Source: Noviherbaspirillum aridicola (GTDB taxonomy: Bacteria > Pseudomonadota > Gammaproteobacteria > Burkholderiales > Burkholderiaceae_D). Taken from it: a DNA stretch of 64,000 nucleotides. The notes under the pieces were generated by a model. That model was not told where the DNA came from. It did not search any database and saw only the letters and a program-made list of their open reading frames with translations. The first letter of the stretch is position 1. Each line of letters opens with the position of its first letter. The stretch lies in the NCBI RefSeq assembly GCF_019656455.1, contig NZ_BPMK01000015.1:1-64000 (forward strand), read 5' to 3'. Both the position numbers and the translations under genes were made by a program. Positions 15,169 through 25,062 of this stretch are shown one piece after another.

Positions 15169-15744
15169 ATGGCCATTCTCGAAGACAGCAAGGACACCGC
15201 CGCCATCGTCGCCGCCACCCGGCACTGGCTGGAAGCGGCGGTCATCGGACTCAATCTCTGCCCGTTCGCGAAGTCGGTGCACATCAAGGGACAGGCGCGG
15301 CACGCCGTCAGCGACGCGCGCACGCCCGAGGAATTGCTCGGCGATCTCGTCGCCGAACTGCAGCGGCTGCACGCCACGCCGGCAGAGGAGACCGACACCA
15401 CGCTGTTGATTCATCCCTGGGTGCTCGGCGACTTCCTCGACTACAACGCGTTTCTCGATGTCGCCGAAGCGGCGGTGGACGAGCTGGGGCTGAGCGGCGA
15501 ATTGCAGGTGGCCAGTTTCCATCCCGACTATCAGTTCGCCGACGCCGGCGCCGACGATATCGGCAATTTCACCAACCGCTCGCCGTATCCGATCCTGCAC
15601 CTGCTGCGCGAAGCCAGCATCGACCGGGCGGTCGCGGCCTTTCCCGATGCCGAGGAAATCTACAGCCGCAATATCGAGACGATGCAAAGGCTCGGCCTCG
15701 ATGGCTGGAAGGCCCTGATGGCGGCGCCGAAAGACGAAAAATAA
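15169..15744 (+). CDS. DUF1415 protein
   Basis: A 191-residue cytosolic protein. It has the DUF1415 signature near the N-terminus, WLEAAVIGLNLCPFAK (about 18-33), then TTLLIHPWVLGDFLDYN (about 78-94) and FHPDYQFAD..DIGNFTNRSPYP (about 116-142). The function is unknown; the conserved Cys and His suggest a metal or catalytic site. The ATG at 15169 is chosen because conservation starts there; an upstream frame back to 15034 overlaps the divergent yaeQ start. Confidence 0.85.
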   Translation: MAILEDSKDTAAIVAATRHWLEAAVIGLNLCPFAKSVHIKGQARHAVSDARTPEELLGDLVAELQRLHATPAEETDTTLLIHPWVLGDFLDYNAFLDVAEAAVDELGLSGELQVASFHPDYQFADAGADDIGNFTNRSPYPILHLLREASIDRAVAAFPDAEEIYSRNIETMQRLGLDGWKALMAAPKDEK

Positions 15745-15887
15745 CTTTTCCGCAACTCAGGAACCGCCTGTCGCCACTTATGTCTGGAAGCGATGGGCAG
15801 CGTCGGGCCTGGCATCAACAAAAATGTTGCCCCGTTGGAATTTTTTAACTATATTGCAGTTGTGTAATTTGCCATTGTCGCACGGAC

Positions 15888-15912
15888 ATGTTTCGTTACA
15901 TAAATGAAACAT
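15888..15912. promoter_or_regulatory. Inverted repeat in AT-rich leader of the small HTH gene
   Basis: ATGTTTC (15888-15894) and GAAACAT (15906-15912) form a perfect 7-base dyad with an 11-base AT-rich spacer, about 90 bases before the start of the HTH gene at 16004. The whole 15800-16000 stretch is unusually AT-rich for this genome and must contain the gene's promoter. The binding factor is unknown; autoregulation is one possibility. Confidence 0.4.
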
Positions 15913-16003
15913 TTTTCCGGCGGCAGATGGGTTAAGCTGTACAGCAATCTTGCAATGTGGAATTATTAAGACTCTGACTATTCTTTCAGGCAATATCGAC
16001 ACC

Positions 16004-16342
16004 ATGGACCAGAACGAGACAAGCCCCCGCCCCAGCACACGCCTGGCAGACCAGGTCAACTACGATCCGAACAACCTGCTCGACGCGCTGATCGAGAAGC
16101 TGAACCTGAAGAACGATGCCGCACTGTCGCGGGCGCTGGAAGTGGCGCCGCCGGTGATCAGCAAGATTCGTCACCGCCGCCTGCCGGTCGGGGCTTCGCT
16201 GCTGATCCGCATGCACGAGGTGAGCGACCTCAGCATCAAGGAACTGCGCAACCTGATGGGCGACCGCCGCGACAAGTTCCGCATCAGCGACAAGCAGTTC
16301 AAGCCCAAGGATCTGCCGGCATCCCGGCAGGACGAAGAGTAA
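16004..16342 (+). CDS. Small XRE/Cro-type helix-turn-helix protein
   Basis: A 112-residue protein. An N-terminal tail (about 1-20) precedes an all-helical DNA-binding-like domain: LLDALIEKLNLKNDAALSRA, then APPVISKIRHRRLPVGASLL (about 47-66) as the recognition region. The C-terminus is charged (RRDKFRISDKQFKPKD). I chose ATG 16004; an in-frame ATG at 15950 would add 18 residues that look unlike the rest. The long AT-rich upstream region with an inverted repeat suggests strong or regulated expression. Targets are unknown. Confidence 0.7.
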   Translation: MDQNETSPRPSTRLADQVNYDPNNLLDALIEKLNLKNDAALSRALEVAPPVISKIRHRRLPVGASLLIRMHEVSDLSIKELRNLMGDRRDKFRISDKQFKPKDLPASRQDEE

Positions 16343-16354
16343 GACGTCGCCGCA

Positions 16355-16376
16355 CTTCCCTGTTCAGGCAGGGAAG
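16355..16376. terminator. Hairpin at the convergent end of the HTH gene and cysM
   Basis: CTTCCCTG and CAGGGAAG form an 8-bp stem with a 6-base loop. It overlaps the last codons of cysM and follows the HTH gene by 12 bases. There is no U tract, so it is a weak or bidirectional terminator at best. Confidence 0.35.
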
Positions 16377-17266
16377 ACGCCGGTAGACAGATAGCGGTCG
16401 CCACGGTCGCAGACGATGAAGACGATCGTCGCGTTTTCGACCGTGCGCGAAATCCGCAGCGCGACTTCGCAGGCGCCGGCCGCCGAAATGCCGCAGAAAA
16501 TCCCCTCTTCCACCGCCATCCGGCGCGCCATGTGCTCCGCCGTCGCCTGGCTGACGTACTCCAGCTGATCCACCGCCGACTTGTCGTAGATCTTGGGCAG
16601 GTAGGCTTCCGGCCACTTGCGGATGCCGGGAATCTGCGATCCCTCTTCCGGCTGCGCGCCGATGATGCGCACCTCGGGGTTTTTCTCCCGCAGATACTTC
16701 GACACGCCCATGATGGTCCCGGTGGTGCCCATCGCGCTCACGAAGTGCGTGACCCTTCCTTCGGTGTCGCGCCAGATCTCCGGTCCCGTCGTCTCGTAAT
16801 GCGCGAGGGGATTGTCGGGATTAGCGAACTGGTCGAGGATGATGCCGCGGCCTTCGCGCTGCATCTGCTCGGCCAGGTCGCGCGCATATTCCATGCCGCC
16901 GGTCTTCGGGGTGAGAATGATCTGCGCGCCGTAGGCGGCCATGCTTTGCCGCCTTTCCTCGCTCAGGTTCTCCGGCATCAGCAGAACCATTTTGTAACCG
17001 CGCATGGCTGCCGCCATGGCGAGGGCGATGCCGGTATTGCCGCTGGTGGCTTCGATCAGGGTATCGCCGGGCTTGATCTCGCCGCGCGCTTCCGCGTGCT
17101 TGATCATCGACAGCGCCGGCCGGTCCTTGACGGAGCCGGCGGGATTGTTGCCTTCCAGCTTGCCGAGGATGACATTGTTGCGGCGCGCCGCGTCCTCGCC
17201 GGGCAGGCGCCTCAATTGCACGAGAGGCGTATTGCCGATGGTGTCTTCGATAGTCAGGTAAGGCAT
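16364..17266 (-). CDS. cysM: Cysteine synthase B (O-acetylserine sulfhydrylase)
   Basis: A 300-residue fold-type II PLP enzyme that makes cysteine from O-acetylserine and sulfide, or S-sulfocysteine from thiosulfate. The PLP lysine is Lys47 in NPAGSVKDRP. TSGNTGIALA (about 69-78) binds the substrate carboxylate, and a Gly-rich phosphate loop MGTTGTIMG lies near 178. The length and the short active-site loops fit CysM rather than CysK. It ends the long minus-strand series that begins at gyrA, 81 bases after hldA. Confidence 0.93.
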   Translation of the reverse strand: MPYLTIEDTIGNTPLVQLRRLPGEDAARRNNVILGKLEGNNPAGSVKDRPALSMIKHAEARGEIKPGDTLIEATSGNTGIALAMAAAMRGYKMVLLMPENLSEERRQSMAAYGAQIILTPKTGGMEYARDLAEQMQREGRGIILDQFANPDNPLAHYETTGPEIWRDTEGRVTHFVSAMGTTGTIMGVSKYLREKNPEVRIIGAQPEEGSQIPGIRKWPEAYLPKIYDKSAVDQLEYVSQATAEHMARRMAVEEGIFCGISAAGACEVALRISRTVENATIVFIVCDRGDRYLSTGVFPA

Positions 17267-17347
17267 GTGGATCCGGCTGCGTGAGATTCAAAAAAAATAC
17301 ATTCTAATCGCAGTCGGCGCACCACGTACGCCACCGGAACCGTCGCT

Positions 17348-18271
17348 TCAGCCTTCCAGCTCTTCGCGGGTGACGGTGGCGGTTCCCAGCTTGCCGACCA
17401 CGACGCCGCCGGCCCGGTTGGCGACCTCCACCGCGCGTACCATCGGCATGCCGGCGGCAAGCATGACGGCCAGGGTGGCGATCACGGTATCGCCCGCGCC
17501 GGACACATCGAACACCTCGCGCGCGAGCGTGGGAATATGCAGGGTCTCGCTGGCGGTGTAGAGAGACATGCCCTCTTCCGAGCGCGTGAGCAGCAATGCT
17601 TCCAGCCCCAGTTCTTCGCGCAGCGCATGCGCCTTGCGGCTGAGATCGTCCTCGTTCTTCCAGCCGCCCACCGCGAGCCGCAATTCGGACTTGTTGGGGG
17701 TCAGGACGCTGGCGCCGCGATAGCGGCTGAAATCCTCGCCCTTGGGATCGACCAGCACGCGCTTGCCGGCCGCACGCGCGGCATCGATCATCTGCGCCAC
17801 GTTGACCAGGCTGCCCTTCGCATAATCGGACAGCACCACGAGGTCACTCGCCGGCAGCAGTGCGTTGTACTGCGTGAGCTTGTCGCGCAGGATCTCATCC
17901 GTGGGCGGCGCTTCGAAATCGACACGCAGCAACTGCTGCTGGCGCCCGATCACGCGCAGCTTGACGATGGTGGCGATGCTGGGATCGCGGTTCAGGTTTC
18001 CCTGTATGCCGGTCTCCGCCAGCAGGCGCTGCAGCGCATCGCCCGCCTCGTCCTGCCCGACCACGCCGAGCAGGCTGACCCGGGCGCCGAGCGCGACCGA
18101 GTTGCGCGCCACGTTGGCGGCGCCGCCAAGCCGGTCTTCCCGGCGCACCACCCGCACCACCGGCACGGGCGCCTCGGGCGAGATGCGATTCACATCGCCG
18201 AACCAGTAGCGGTCGAGCATGACGTCGCCGGCGATCAGCAGGCGTGGAGAGACTTCCGGCAGTTTCAGCAT
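17348..18271 (-). CDS. rfaE1: D-glycero-beta-D-manno-heptose-7-phosphate kinase (RfaE1/HldA)
   Basis: A 307-residue PfkB-family sugar kinase in ADP-heptose synthesis for the LPS inner core. The N-terminal motif LGGAANVARN (about 49-58) and the C-terminal DVSGAGDTVIA (about 254-264, catalytic Asp in GAGD) are intact. Unlike E. coli HldE there is no fused nucleotidyltransferase domain, so a separate RfaE2 must exist elsewhere. It follows lapB by 36 bases, joining LPS biosynthesis to LPS control genes. Confidence 0.93.
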   Translation of the reverse strand: MLKLPEVSPRLLIAGDVMLDRYWFGDVNRISPEAPVPVVRVVRREDRLGGAANVARNSVALGARVSLLGVVGQDEAGDALQRLLAETGIQGNLNRDPSIATIVKLRVIGRQQQLLRVDFEAPPTDEILRDKLTQYNALLPASDLVVLSDYAKGSLVNVAQMIDAARAAGKRVLVDPKGEDFSRYRGASVLTPNKSELRLAVGGWKNEDDLSRKAHALREELGLEALLLTRSEEGMSLYTASETLHIPTLAREVFDVSGAGDTVIATLAVMLAAGMPMVRAVEVANRAGGVVVGKLGTATVTREELEG

Positions 18272-18307
18272 GGGGCGTATATATCCTTGCGAGGCGGCGG
18301 CAACCGC

Positions 18308-19483
18308 TCAGTTCATCACGTTGAGTTCTTCGGTGCGGCGCGGCGGGTAGGATTCCCAGCGGCTGCAGCCGGGACACTGCCAGTAGAACTGGCGCGCCTT
18401 GAAGCCGCAGTGGCTGCACTGGTAGCGCGCGAGCTTCTGCGCATAGCCATGCACCAGGTTCTTGACCAGCGACAGCTCCGAGCGCATCTCGGGCGGCGCT
18501 TCCATCAGCCGCGCCTCCAGCAGCTTGTCGAGGCCGAGCAGGGTCGGCGTGCGCCGCAATTCGTCGCTGACGAGCTGATTCGCCGCTTCCACGCCGTCAA
18601 GGTCGAGCACGGCCTTGAACACCACCTCGAGCAGGTCGATGGACGGCGCTTCGGCGAGGTAGTTCTTGAGCAGGTTGACGCCCTCCTGCGGCCGGCCGAT
18701 GGCGCGGTAGCCGTCCATGAGCCGCTGCGCGACCAGCGCCGCATGCGGCAGGCTCTGCTGCTCCACCTTGCGCCAGGACGCGAGCGCGGTCTCGACATCG
18801 CCCTTGGCCAGATGCGCGTCGCCGGCCAGAATCGCGGCGCGCACATTGCTGCGGTCGGCGGCAAGCGCCTTGTCCAGCAGCGCGAGGGCGGCGTCGGGAC
18901 GCGTCTGCACCAGTTCGTCCTGCGCCAGCTCGCAATAGAACTGCGCGATTTCCTTCTGGCGGGCGCCGGCGCCCGATTCCTGCAGCCCGCGCGCGGCGTC
19001 GATCGCGCGCGTCCATTCCTTCTCGCGCTGATAGATTTCCAGCAGCATGCGGCGGGCCTGGGCGCCGTACTGGGTGTCGGTGAGCAGGTTGAACGTCTCT
19101 TCGGCGCGGTCGAGCAGGCCGGCCTTCAGGTAATCCTGGCCAAGCTCGTACTGCGACTGCAGCTTGTATTCCTGCGGCAGGTCGGGGCGCGCCAGCAGGC
19201 TCTGGTGGACGCGGATCGCGCGCTCGATCTCGCCCCGGCGGCGGAACAGGTTGCCGAGCGCGAAATGCAGTTCGATGGTTTCAGGATCGAGGGTGACGAT
19301 CTCGATGAAGGCGTCGAGTGCCTTGTCCGGCTGGTCGTTGAGCAGGAAATTCAGCCCGCGGAAATACCCGCGCGGCAGGCTGCGCGACTCCGACACCACG
19401 TGGCGAATGTCCACGCGGGCGGCCAGCCAGCCCAGGCCGAAGAAGAAGGGGATGGCCAGCAGCCACCAGGTTTCGAATTCCAT
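18308..19483 (-). CDS. lapB: LPS assembly protein LapB (YciM)
   Basis: A 391-residue protein. An N-terminal membrane anchor (about 5-21) is followed by about eight TPR-like repeats. The C-terminal rubredoxin-like metal site is made of CSHCGF and CPGC (Cys at about 356, 359, 370, 373). LapB binds FtsH and controls turnover of LpxC, balancing LPS synthesis. The lapA-lapB pairing is typical; the genes are 23 bases apart here. The length matches the family. Confidence 0.95.
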   Translation of the reverse strand: MEFETWWLLAIPFFFGLGWLAARVDIRHVVSESRSLPRGYFRGLNFLLNDQPDKALDAFIEIVTLDPETIELHFALGNLFRRRGEIERAIRVHQSLLARPDLPQEYKLQSQYELGQDYLKAGLLDRAEETFNLLTDTQYGAQARRMLLEIYQREKEWTRAIDAARGLQESGAGARQKEIAQFYCELAQDELVQTRPDAALALLDKALAADRSNVRAAILAGDAHLAKGDVETALASWRKVEQQSLPHAALVAQRLMDGYRAIGRPQEGVNLLKNYLAEAPSIDLLEVVFKAVLDLDGVEAANQLVSDELRRTPTLLGLDKLLEARLMEAPPEMRSELSLVKNLVHGYAQKLARYQCSHCGFKARQFYWQCPGCSRWESYPPRRTEELNVMN

Positions 19484-19506
19484 GCGCTGTTCGTTTTATG
19501 GTCTTG

Positions 19507-19821
19507 TTATGAATTGATGACGCTGTCCGGCTGCGGCGGCCGGACGCGGACCTGCATCTGTGCGGCGCGCTCCTGCTCCAGGCCGGAGACCTGTCGGCGC
19601 AGGCCGGCAAGCTCGCGCCGCAGACGCACCAGGGTGGGCATGATCGCCAGGATGCCGAGCGCCGCGCCGGCGCAGAAGAACCCAAGCAGCAGCAGCACCA
19701 GCGGGCCGCGCATTTCGTAACCGAGGAAGTAGCGTAGCGCAACCTCCTGCGTGTTCTTTAGCGCAAATCCAAAGAAAAGAACGAAGAGTATGACCGCGAC
19801 AATCCGGAAGACGATTTTCAT
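19507..19821 (-). CDS. lapA: LapA family inner-membrane protein (DUF1049)
   Basis: A 104-residue protein with two membrane segments (about 5-21 and 43-65) flanking NTQEVALRYFLG, a DUF1049 hallmark. A short coiled-coil (RELAGLRRQVSGLEQE) follows at the C-terminus. It acts with LapB in LPS assembly. It lies downstream of the ihfB terminator, so it probably has its own promoter in 19822-19919. Confidence 0.9.
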   Translation of the reverse strand: MKIVFRIVAVILFVLFFGFALKNTQEVALRYFLGYEMRGPLVLLLLGFFCAGAALGILAIMPTLVRLRRELAGLRRQVSGLEQERAAQMQVRVRPPQPDSVINS

Positions 19822-19919
19822 TGAGCGGGTCCCAGGTCCATGCGTGCTGCGGGAAAGAATGAACCGGAATTGTACGTGAAAAGAAACGCCCGACCCGGCG
19901 GCCGGGCGTGGCGAGGCCG

Positions 19920-19950
19920 AAAAAAAAACGGCATCCGAAGATGCCGTTTT
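19920..19950 (-). terminator. Rho-independent terminator of ihfB
   Basis: An 11-bp perfect stem (AAAACGGCATC / GATGCCGTTTT) with a TTCG tetraloop on the minus strand is followed by more than five U. It lies 17 bases past the ihfB stop and separates the rpsA-ihfB unit from lapAB. Confidence 0.93.
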
Positions 19951-19967
19951 CGTGTCCGCAAACGATC

Positions 19968-20273
19968 TCAGTCGTCGCTCAAAGGCTGGCCGACCATGGC
20001 GTCGACCCGCTCCCGCAACTCCTTGCCGGGCTTGAAGTGGGGCACCCGCTTTTCGGGCACCATCACCTTGTCGCCGGACTTCGGATTGCGGCCGATGCGC
20101 GGCGGACGCCAGTTCAGGGCGAAGCTGCCAAAGCCCCGGATCTCGATGCGCTGCCCGTTGGACAGCGCATCCGCCATCGCGTCGAGTATCGTCTTGACCA
20201 CGAAATCCGCATCCTTGGCTACCAGATGCGGAAAGCGCTCGGCAAGACGTGCAATCAGCTCCGACTTGGTCAT
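19968..20273 (-). CDS. ihfB: Integration host factor subunit beta
   Basis: A 101-residue HU/IHF-family DNA-bending protein. It starts [17 protein letters not shown] and carries [21 protein letters not shown] (about 47-67), with the Pro that intercalates DNA at the arm tip. IHF works as a heterodimer with IhfA in recombination, replication and transcription. It follows rpsA by 15 bases, the usual rpsA-ihfB arrangement, and ends in a strong terminator. Confidence 0.97.
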   Translation of the reverse strand: MTKSELIARLAERFPHLVAKDADFVVKTILDAMADALSNGQRIEIRGFGSFALNWRPPRIGRNPKSGDKVMVPEKRVPHFKPGKELRERVDAMVGQPLSDD

Positions 20274-20288
20274 TTACGGTGCCGTGCC

Positions 20289-21995
20289 TTATTGCTTGTT
20301 GTCGAGCTTGGCCTTCAGCAGAGCGCCCAGGCTGGTGGTGCCGGAAGCTGCGCTGGAGTCCGCGGACATCTTCTGCATGGCTTCCTGGGTCTCGGCGTTG
20401 TCCTTGGCCTTGATCGACAGCTGGATGCTGCGCGACTTGCGATCGATGTTGATGATCATCGCTTCGACCTTGTCGCCGACCTTCAGGTGGGTACCCGCAT
20501 CTTCCACGCGGTCGCGGGAGATTTCGGATGCACGCAGATAGCCTTCGACTTCATCAGACAGCTGGATCACGGCGCCCTTCGGCTCGACCGACTTGACGGT
20601 GCCGGTCACGACCGCGCCCTTGTCGTTCATCGCAACGAAGTTGTTGAACGGGTCGCCTTCGAGCTGCTTGACGCCCAGCGAGACACGCTCGCGCTCGACG
20701 TCGATCGCCAGCACGACGGCTTCCAGCTCGTCGCCCTTCTTGAACTTGCGCACGGCTTCTTCGCCGGCTTCGGTCCAGGACAGGTCGGACAGGTGAACCA
20801 GGCCGTCGATGTTGCCCGGCAGGCCGATGAACACGCCGAAGTCGGTGATCGACTTGATCGCGCCGCGGACCTTGTCGCCCTTCTTGTGGTTCATCGCGAA
20901 GTCTTCCCACGGATTCGGCTTGCACTGCTTCATGCCAAGGGAGATACGGCGACGCTCTTCGTCGATTTCCAGGACCATGACTTCGACTTCGTCGCCCAGC
21001 TGGACGACCTTGTTCGGCGCCACGTTCTTGTTGGTCCAGTCCATCTCGGACACGTGCACCAGGCCTTCGATGCCCTGCTCGACTTCCACGAACGCACCGT
21101 AGTCGGTCAGGTTGGTGACCTTGCCGAACAGGCGGGTGCCCTGCGGGTAGCGACGGGACAGGCCGGTCCACGGATCGTCGCCGAGCTGCTTGACGCCCAG
21201 CGAGACGCGGTTCTTTTCCTGATCGTACTTGAGGACCTTGGCGGTGATTTCCTGGCCGACGGACAGCACTTCCGACGGGTGACGCACACGGCGCCATGCG
21301 AGGTCGGTGATGTGCAGCAGGCCGTCGATGCCGCCGAGGTCAACGAACGCGCCGTAGTCGGTGATGTTCTTGACGATACCGGTGACGATGGTGCCTTCCT
21401 TCAGGGTTTCCATCAGCTTCGCACGCTCTTCGCCCATCGATGCCTCGATGACTGCGCGGCGCGACAGCACGACGTTGTTGCGCTTGCGATCCAGCTTGAT
21501 GACCTTGAATTCCAGGGTCTTGCCTTCGTACGGGGTGGTGTCCTTGACCGGACGGGTGTCGACGAGCGAACCCGGCAGGAAGGCGCGGATGCCGTTGGTC
21601 AGAACGGTCAGGCCGCCCTTGACCTTGCCGTTGACGGTACCGGTGACCAGCTCGCCGGATTCCATGGCCTTTTCGAGCGCCAGCCAGGATGCCAGGCGCT
21701 TGGCCTTGTCGCGCGACAGGATGGTGTCGCCGAAACCGTTTTCCAGCGATTCGATCGCAACGGTGACGAAGTCGCCGATCTGGACTTCGACTTCACCGTT
21801 GTCGTTCTTGAATTCTTCGATGGGGATGAATGCTTCGGACTTCAGGCCGGCGTTCACGACGACGAAGTTGTAGTCGACGCGGACGACTTCAGCCGAAATC
21901 ACTTCACCGTTCCGCATGTCCTGACGAGTCAGCGACTCCTCGAACAGGGCTGCAAAGCTTTCGGAACCAGTGGATTGTTGTTGCGCAATAGACAT
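20289..21995 (-). CDS. rpsA: 30S ribosomal protein S1
   Basis: A 568-residue protein with six S1 (OB-fold) RNA-binding repeats, each with the GxxVxGxVxxxxxxGxFVxL-like core, such as [19 protein letters not shown] near 212-230. S1 brings mRNA to the ribosome and regulates its own translation. The length is close to the E. coli protein. A 125-base leader separates it from cmk, consistent with the autoregulated leader known for rpsA. Confidence 0.98.
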   Translation of the reverse strand: MSIAQQQSTGSESFAALFEESLTRQDMRNGEVISAEVVRVDYNFVVVNAGLKSEAFIPIEEFKNDNGEVEVQIGDFVTVAIESLENGFGDTILSRDKAKRLASWLALEKAMESGELVTGTVNGKVKGGLTVLTNGIRAFLPGSLVDTRPVKDTTPYEGKTLEFKVIKLDRKRNNVVLSRRAVIEASMGEERAKLMETLKEGTIVTGIVKNITDYGAFVDLGGIDGLLHITDLAWRRVRHPSEVLSVGQEITAKVLKYDQEKNRVSLGVKQLGDDPWTGLSRRYPQGTRLFGKVTNLTDYGAFVEVEQGIEGLVHVSEMDWTNKNVAPNKVVQLGDEVEVMVLEIDEERRRISLGMKQCKPNPWEDFAMNHKKGDKVRGAIKSITDFGVFIGLPGNIDGLVHLSDLSWTEAGEEAVRKFKKGDELEAVVLAIDVERERVSLGVKQLEGDPFNNFVAMNDKGAVVTGTVKSVEPKGAVIQLSDEVEGYLRASEISRDRVEDAGTHLKVGDKVEAMIINIDRKSRSIQLSIKAKDNAETQEAMQKMSADSSAASGTTSLGALLKAKLDNKQ

Positions 21996-22120
21996 AGATA
22001 AGAGAAGGTTTTGGCCAGCAGTGATGGTGTCTGTTCAAATCACCGGCTGGGTCAGGTTAATCAACACCCGCACAGGCTTTGCGCCGGGGCGGGCACCAAT
22101 CGGACTACATCACGCCACGC

Positions 22121-22798
22121 TCATGCGTGCCGTTTTACTGCCGCGTACCATTTGAGCACCTGCTCGACGGCTTCATCAGCAGTCATCCGCGAAGTCTCCA
22201 AGATGTGCGCTCCTTCCGCCGGTTTCAATGGGGCGACGGCGCGTTGCGAATCACGCTCGTCACGCTCCCTCAAATCCTTGAGAAGGTTGGCCATATTAGC
22301 AGCAAAACCCTTGCCAATCAATTGCTTATAGCGTCTTTCGGCGCGCGCCTCGACGCTGGCGGTCAGAAATACCTTGAGGCTGGCGTTGGGAAAGATCACG
22401 GTGCCCATGTCGCGCCCGTCGGCGACCAGTCCGGGCGCCTGGCGGAAGCCGAGCTGCAGTCCGACCAGCGCCCGGCGCACATAGGGCAGCGCGGCGATTT
22501 TCGATGCCGTGTTGCCAACTTCCTCGGCCCGGATGGCATTGGTGACGTTTTCATTGGCCAGCCATACCTGGTCGCCGGTGAAGCGGCACGGCAGTTTCTC
22601 CGCCAGTTTCGACAGCGCATGCTCATCGTTGAGCGGCACCTCGTGGCGCAGCGCGGACAGCGCCGTCAGCCGGTACAGGGCGCCGGAATCGAGGTAATGG
22701 AAGCCGAGCTGTTCGGCCACGCGCTGGGCGACGGTGCCCTTGCCGGAAGCGGTGGGGCCGTCGATGGCGATCACGGGTATCGGGTGGTTCTGGGTCAT
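22121..22798 (-). CDS. cmk: Cytidylate kinase
   Basis: A 225-residue P-loop kinase that phosphorylates CMP and dCMP. The Walker A is GPTASGKGT (about 14-22). DSGALYR (about 37-43) and [11 protein letters not shown] (about 129-139) match the nucleotide-binding motifs, and the lid Arg residues follow. It begins 21 bases after aroA, as in many betaproteobacteria (aroA-cmk-rpsA). Confidence 0.96.
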   Translation of the reverse strand: MTQNHPIPVIAIDGPTASGKGTVAQRVAEQLGFHYLDSGALYRLTALSALRHEVPLNDEHALSKLAEKLPCRFTGDQVWLANENVTNAIRAEEVGNTASKIAALPYVRRALVGLQLGFRQAPGLVADGRDMGTVIFPNASLKVFLTASVEARAERRYKQLIGKGFAANMANLLKDLRERDERDSQRAVAPLKPAEGAHILETSRMTADEAVEQVLKWYAAVKRHA

Positions 22799-22819
22799 GT
22801 CTGCATCAGGGCGGCTCGC

Positions 22820-24145
22820 CTACAACAGGTCGTTGCGGGCGATGCGGGTGAATGCCTCGAAGTAATCGGGGAAAGTCTTGGCGACGCACTTGGGGTCGTT
22901 GATGCGCAGCGGCGCGCCGCGGCGCAGCGCGCCATCCAGCGACGCCAGCGAAAAACACATCGCCATGCGGTGATCGTCGTAGGTATCGATTGCCGCCGGC
23001 TGGATTTGTTCTGGCGGCGTCACGCGCAGGTAGTCCGCGCCCTCCTCGACATCGGCGCCGAGCTTGCGCAGCTCGGTCGCCATCGCCGCGATGCGGTCGG
23101 TTTCCTTGACCCGCCAGCTGCCGATGTTGCGCAGCATGCTCGTGCCCTGCGCATGCAGCGCCAGCACCGCGACGGTCATCGCCGCATCGGGGATGTGGTT
23201 GAAGTCGGCGTCGATCGCCCTGAGAGGACCGTCGGCGCGCGCTTCTATCCAGTTGTCGCCCAGGGTGACGGCCGCGCCCATGGCCTGCAGCGCGTCGACG
23301 AAGCGCACGTCGCCCTGGATGCTGTCGCGCCCCACGCCCTCGACCCGCACCGGGCCGCCCGCGATCGCACCGGCCGCGAGGAAATACGACGCCGACGAGG
23401 CATCCCCTTCGACATGGATGACGCCCGGGCTGCGATAGTGCTGTCCGGCGGCGATGGTGAAGGATTGCCAGCCCTTGCGCTGCACCTCCACGCCGAAACG
23501 CTGCATCAGGTTGAGCGTGATCTCGATGTAGGGCTTGGAGATCAGCTCTCCGACCACGTCGATGCGCACCGGCTCGCGCGCGGCCATCAGCGGCGCCGCC
23601 ATCAGCAATGCAGTCAGGAACTGGCTCGAGACATTGCCCCGCACCTGCAGCCGGTGCGAGTGGATGTGCCCGCGCCGGATGTGCAATGGCGGAAAGCCCG
23701 GTTCGCCGGTGTATTCGATGTCGGCGCCGATGCCATTGAGCGCATCGACGAGGTCGCCGATCGGACGCTCGTGCATGCGCGCCACGCCATGCAGGCTGAA
23801 GTCGCCGCCGAGCACTGCCAGCGCGGCCGTCAGCGGCCGTATCGCGGTGCCCGCGTTGCCCATGAACAGGTCGGCCTGATGCACCGGCAGGACGCCGGCA
23901 ATGCCTTGCACTTCGTAATCCCGCGACTCGCCCCGCTGCGTCCAGTGCACGCCCAGCTTCTGCAGTGCCATCAGCATGACATGGGTATCGTCGGAGGCGA
24001 GCAGCGCGCGGATATCGGTCTTGCCCTCGGCCAGCGCGGCGAGCAGGAGCGTGCGATTGGAAATGCTTTTCGAGCCCGGCAGCTGCACGGTGCCCTGCGC
24101 ATGCATGGCCGGCTGCAGGTCGAGATGATGAGGATAGTGTTTCAT
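22820..24145 (-). CDS. aroA: EPSP synthase (3-phosphoshikimate 1-carboxyvinyltransferase)
   Basis: A 441-residue shikimate-pathway enzyme. The substrate loop [17 protein letters not shown] (about 23-39) and the PEP-binding [13 protein letters not shown] (about 96-108) are typical of class I enzymes, and the C-terminal DDHRMAM is intact. Gly and Pro at the known glyphosate-contact positions look wild-type, so a sensitive enzyme is expected. It is 15 bases after tyrA. Confidence 0.97.
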   Translation of the reverse strand: MKHYPHHLDLQPAMHAQGTVQLPGSKSISNRTLLLAALAEGKTDIRALLASDDTHVMLMALQKLGVHWTQRGESRDYEVQGIAGVLPVHQADLFMGNAGTAIRPLTAALAVLGGDFSLHGVARMHERPIGDLVDALNGIGADIEYTGEPGFPPLHIRRGHIHSHRLQVRGNVSSQFLTALLMAAPLMAAREPVRIDVVGELISKPYIEITLNLMQRFGVEVQRKGWQSFTIAAGQHYRSPGVIHVEGDASSASYFLAAGAIAGGPVRVEGVGRDSIQGDVRFVDALQAMGAAVTLGDNWIEARADGPLRAIDADFNHIPDAAMTVAVLALHAQGTSMLRNIGSWRVKETDRIAAMATELRKLGADVEEGADYLRVTPPEQIQPAAIDTYDDHRMAMCFSLASLDGALRRGAPLRINDPKCVAKTFPDYFEAFTRIARNDLL

Positions 24146-24160
24146 GGACGCATACGGCGC

Positions 24161-25060
24161 TCAGTCGCCGCCCTGTCTGTTCTGTTTCTCGGCCGCTTCG
24201 ATGGTGCGTACCCAGTTCTGCCGCGCATGCTGGGCATTCGCGTACACCGCCTCCAGTGCCGCGCCGTCCGCGGCCGCCAGCCGCTCCCGCACGGCTCCCA
24301 GCTGAAGCATATAGGCATCCAGCTCGGCCAGCAGCGCGGCGCGGTTGGCGAGCGAGATGTCGCGCCACATTTCCGGGGACGAACCGGCGATGCGGGTGAA
24401 GTCGCGGAAGCCGCTGGCGGCATACTGGAACAGCAGGTCGGCGTGGGGCTTGCGCGCGATGTCGTCCACCAGCGCGTAGGCCAGCAGATGGGGGAGGTGG
24501 CTCACGGCGGCGAACACCTTGTCGTGCTCTTCCGCCGTGAGACGGTGAATGATGGCGCCGCAGGCGCGCCAGGCGGCGCCCACCCGTTCGACGTCTTCCG
24601 TCCGGTTTTCGGGCAGCGGCGTGAGCACCGCTTTCTTGCCGATGTACAGGTCGTCGAGCGCGGCGTCCGGTCCGTTCTGCTCCCGTCCCGCGATCGGATG
24701 GCCGGGCACGAATTGCGCGATGCGTTCGCCCAGCGCCTCGCGCGCGGCCGCCACCACGTCGCACTTGGTGCTGCCGGCATCCGTGACGACGGTGCCGGCC
24801 TCGAGGTGCGGCAGGATCGAGGACAGGATGGCTCCCGTCTGCGCCACCGGCGCCGCGATCAGCACCAGGTCGGCGCCGGCCACTGCTTCCGCGGCCGAGC
24901 CGCAGGCGCGGTCGATGATGCCGAGCGCCCGGGCCCGCGCCAGCACCGGCGCGCTGCGGCCGACACCCGCGACCTCGCGCACCGCCCCGGCCTTCTTCAG
25001 CGCGAGGGCAAAGGAGCCGCCGATCAGGCCGACACCGAAAATCGCGATCTTGTCGAACAC
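24161..25060 (-). CDS. tyrA: Prephenate dehydrogenase
   Basis: About 299 residues. The N-terminal Rossmann motif GVGLIGGS (about 9-16) binds NAD(P). GHPIAGRE supplies the catalytic His, and the helical C-terminal dimer domain follows. It converts prephenate to 4-hydroxyphenylpyruvate. No ATG is usable: the only conserved-start option is GTG at 25060, just past the hisC stop, giving MFDKIAIFGVG. An upstream in-frame ATG inside hisC would add 26 non-conserved residues. No fused chorismate mutase is present; that activity is on PheA. Confidence 0.93.
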   Translation of the reverse strand: MFDKIAIFGVGLIGGSFALALKKAGAVREVAGVGRSAPVLARARALGIIDRACGSAAEAVAGADLVLIAAPVAQTGAILSSILPHLEAGTVVTDAGSTKCDVVAAAREALGERIAQFVPGHPIAGREQNGPDAALDDLYIGKKAVLTPLPENRTEDVERVGAAWRACGAIIHRLTAEEHDKVFAAVSHLPHLLAYALVDDIARKPHADLLFQYAASGFRDFTRIAGSSPEMWRDISLANRAALLAELDAYMLQLGAVRERLAAADGAALEAVYANAQHARQNWVRTIEAAEKQNRQGGD

Positions 25061-25062
25061 GG

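Noticed and set aside
19908-22001. A 697-codon plus-strand frame antisense to rpsA and ihfB
   Set aside because: It mirrors a strongly conserved ribosomal protein gene in the opposite direction and has no motif of its own.
22508-22700. Short frames inside cmk
   Set aside because: They are alternate-frame shadows of a conserved kinase with intact motifs.
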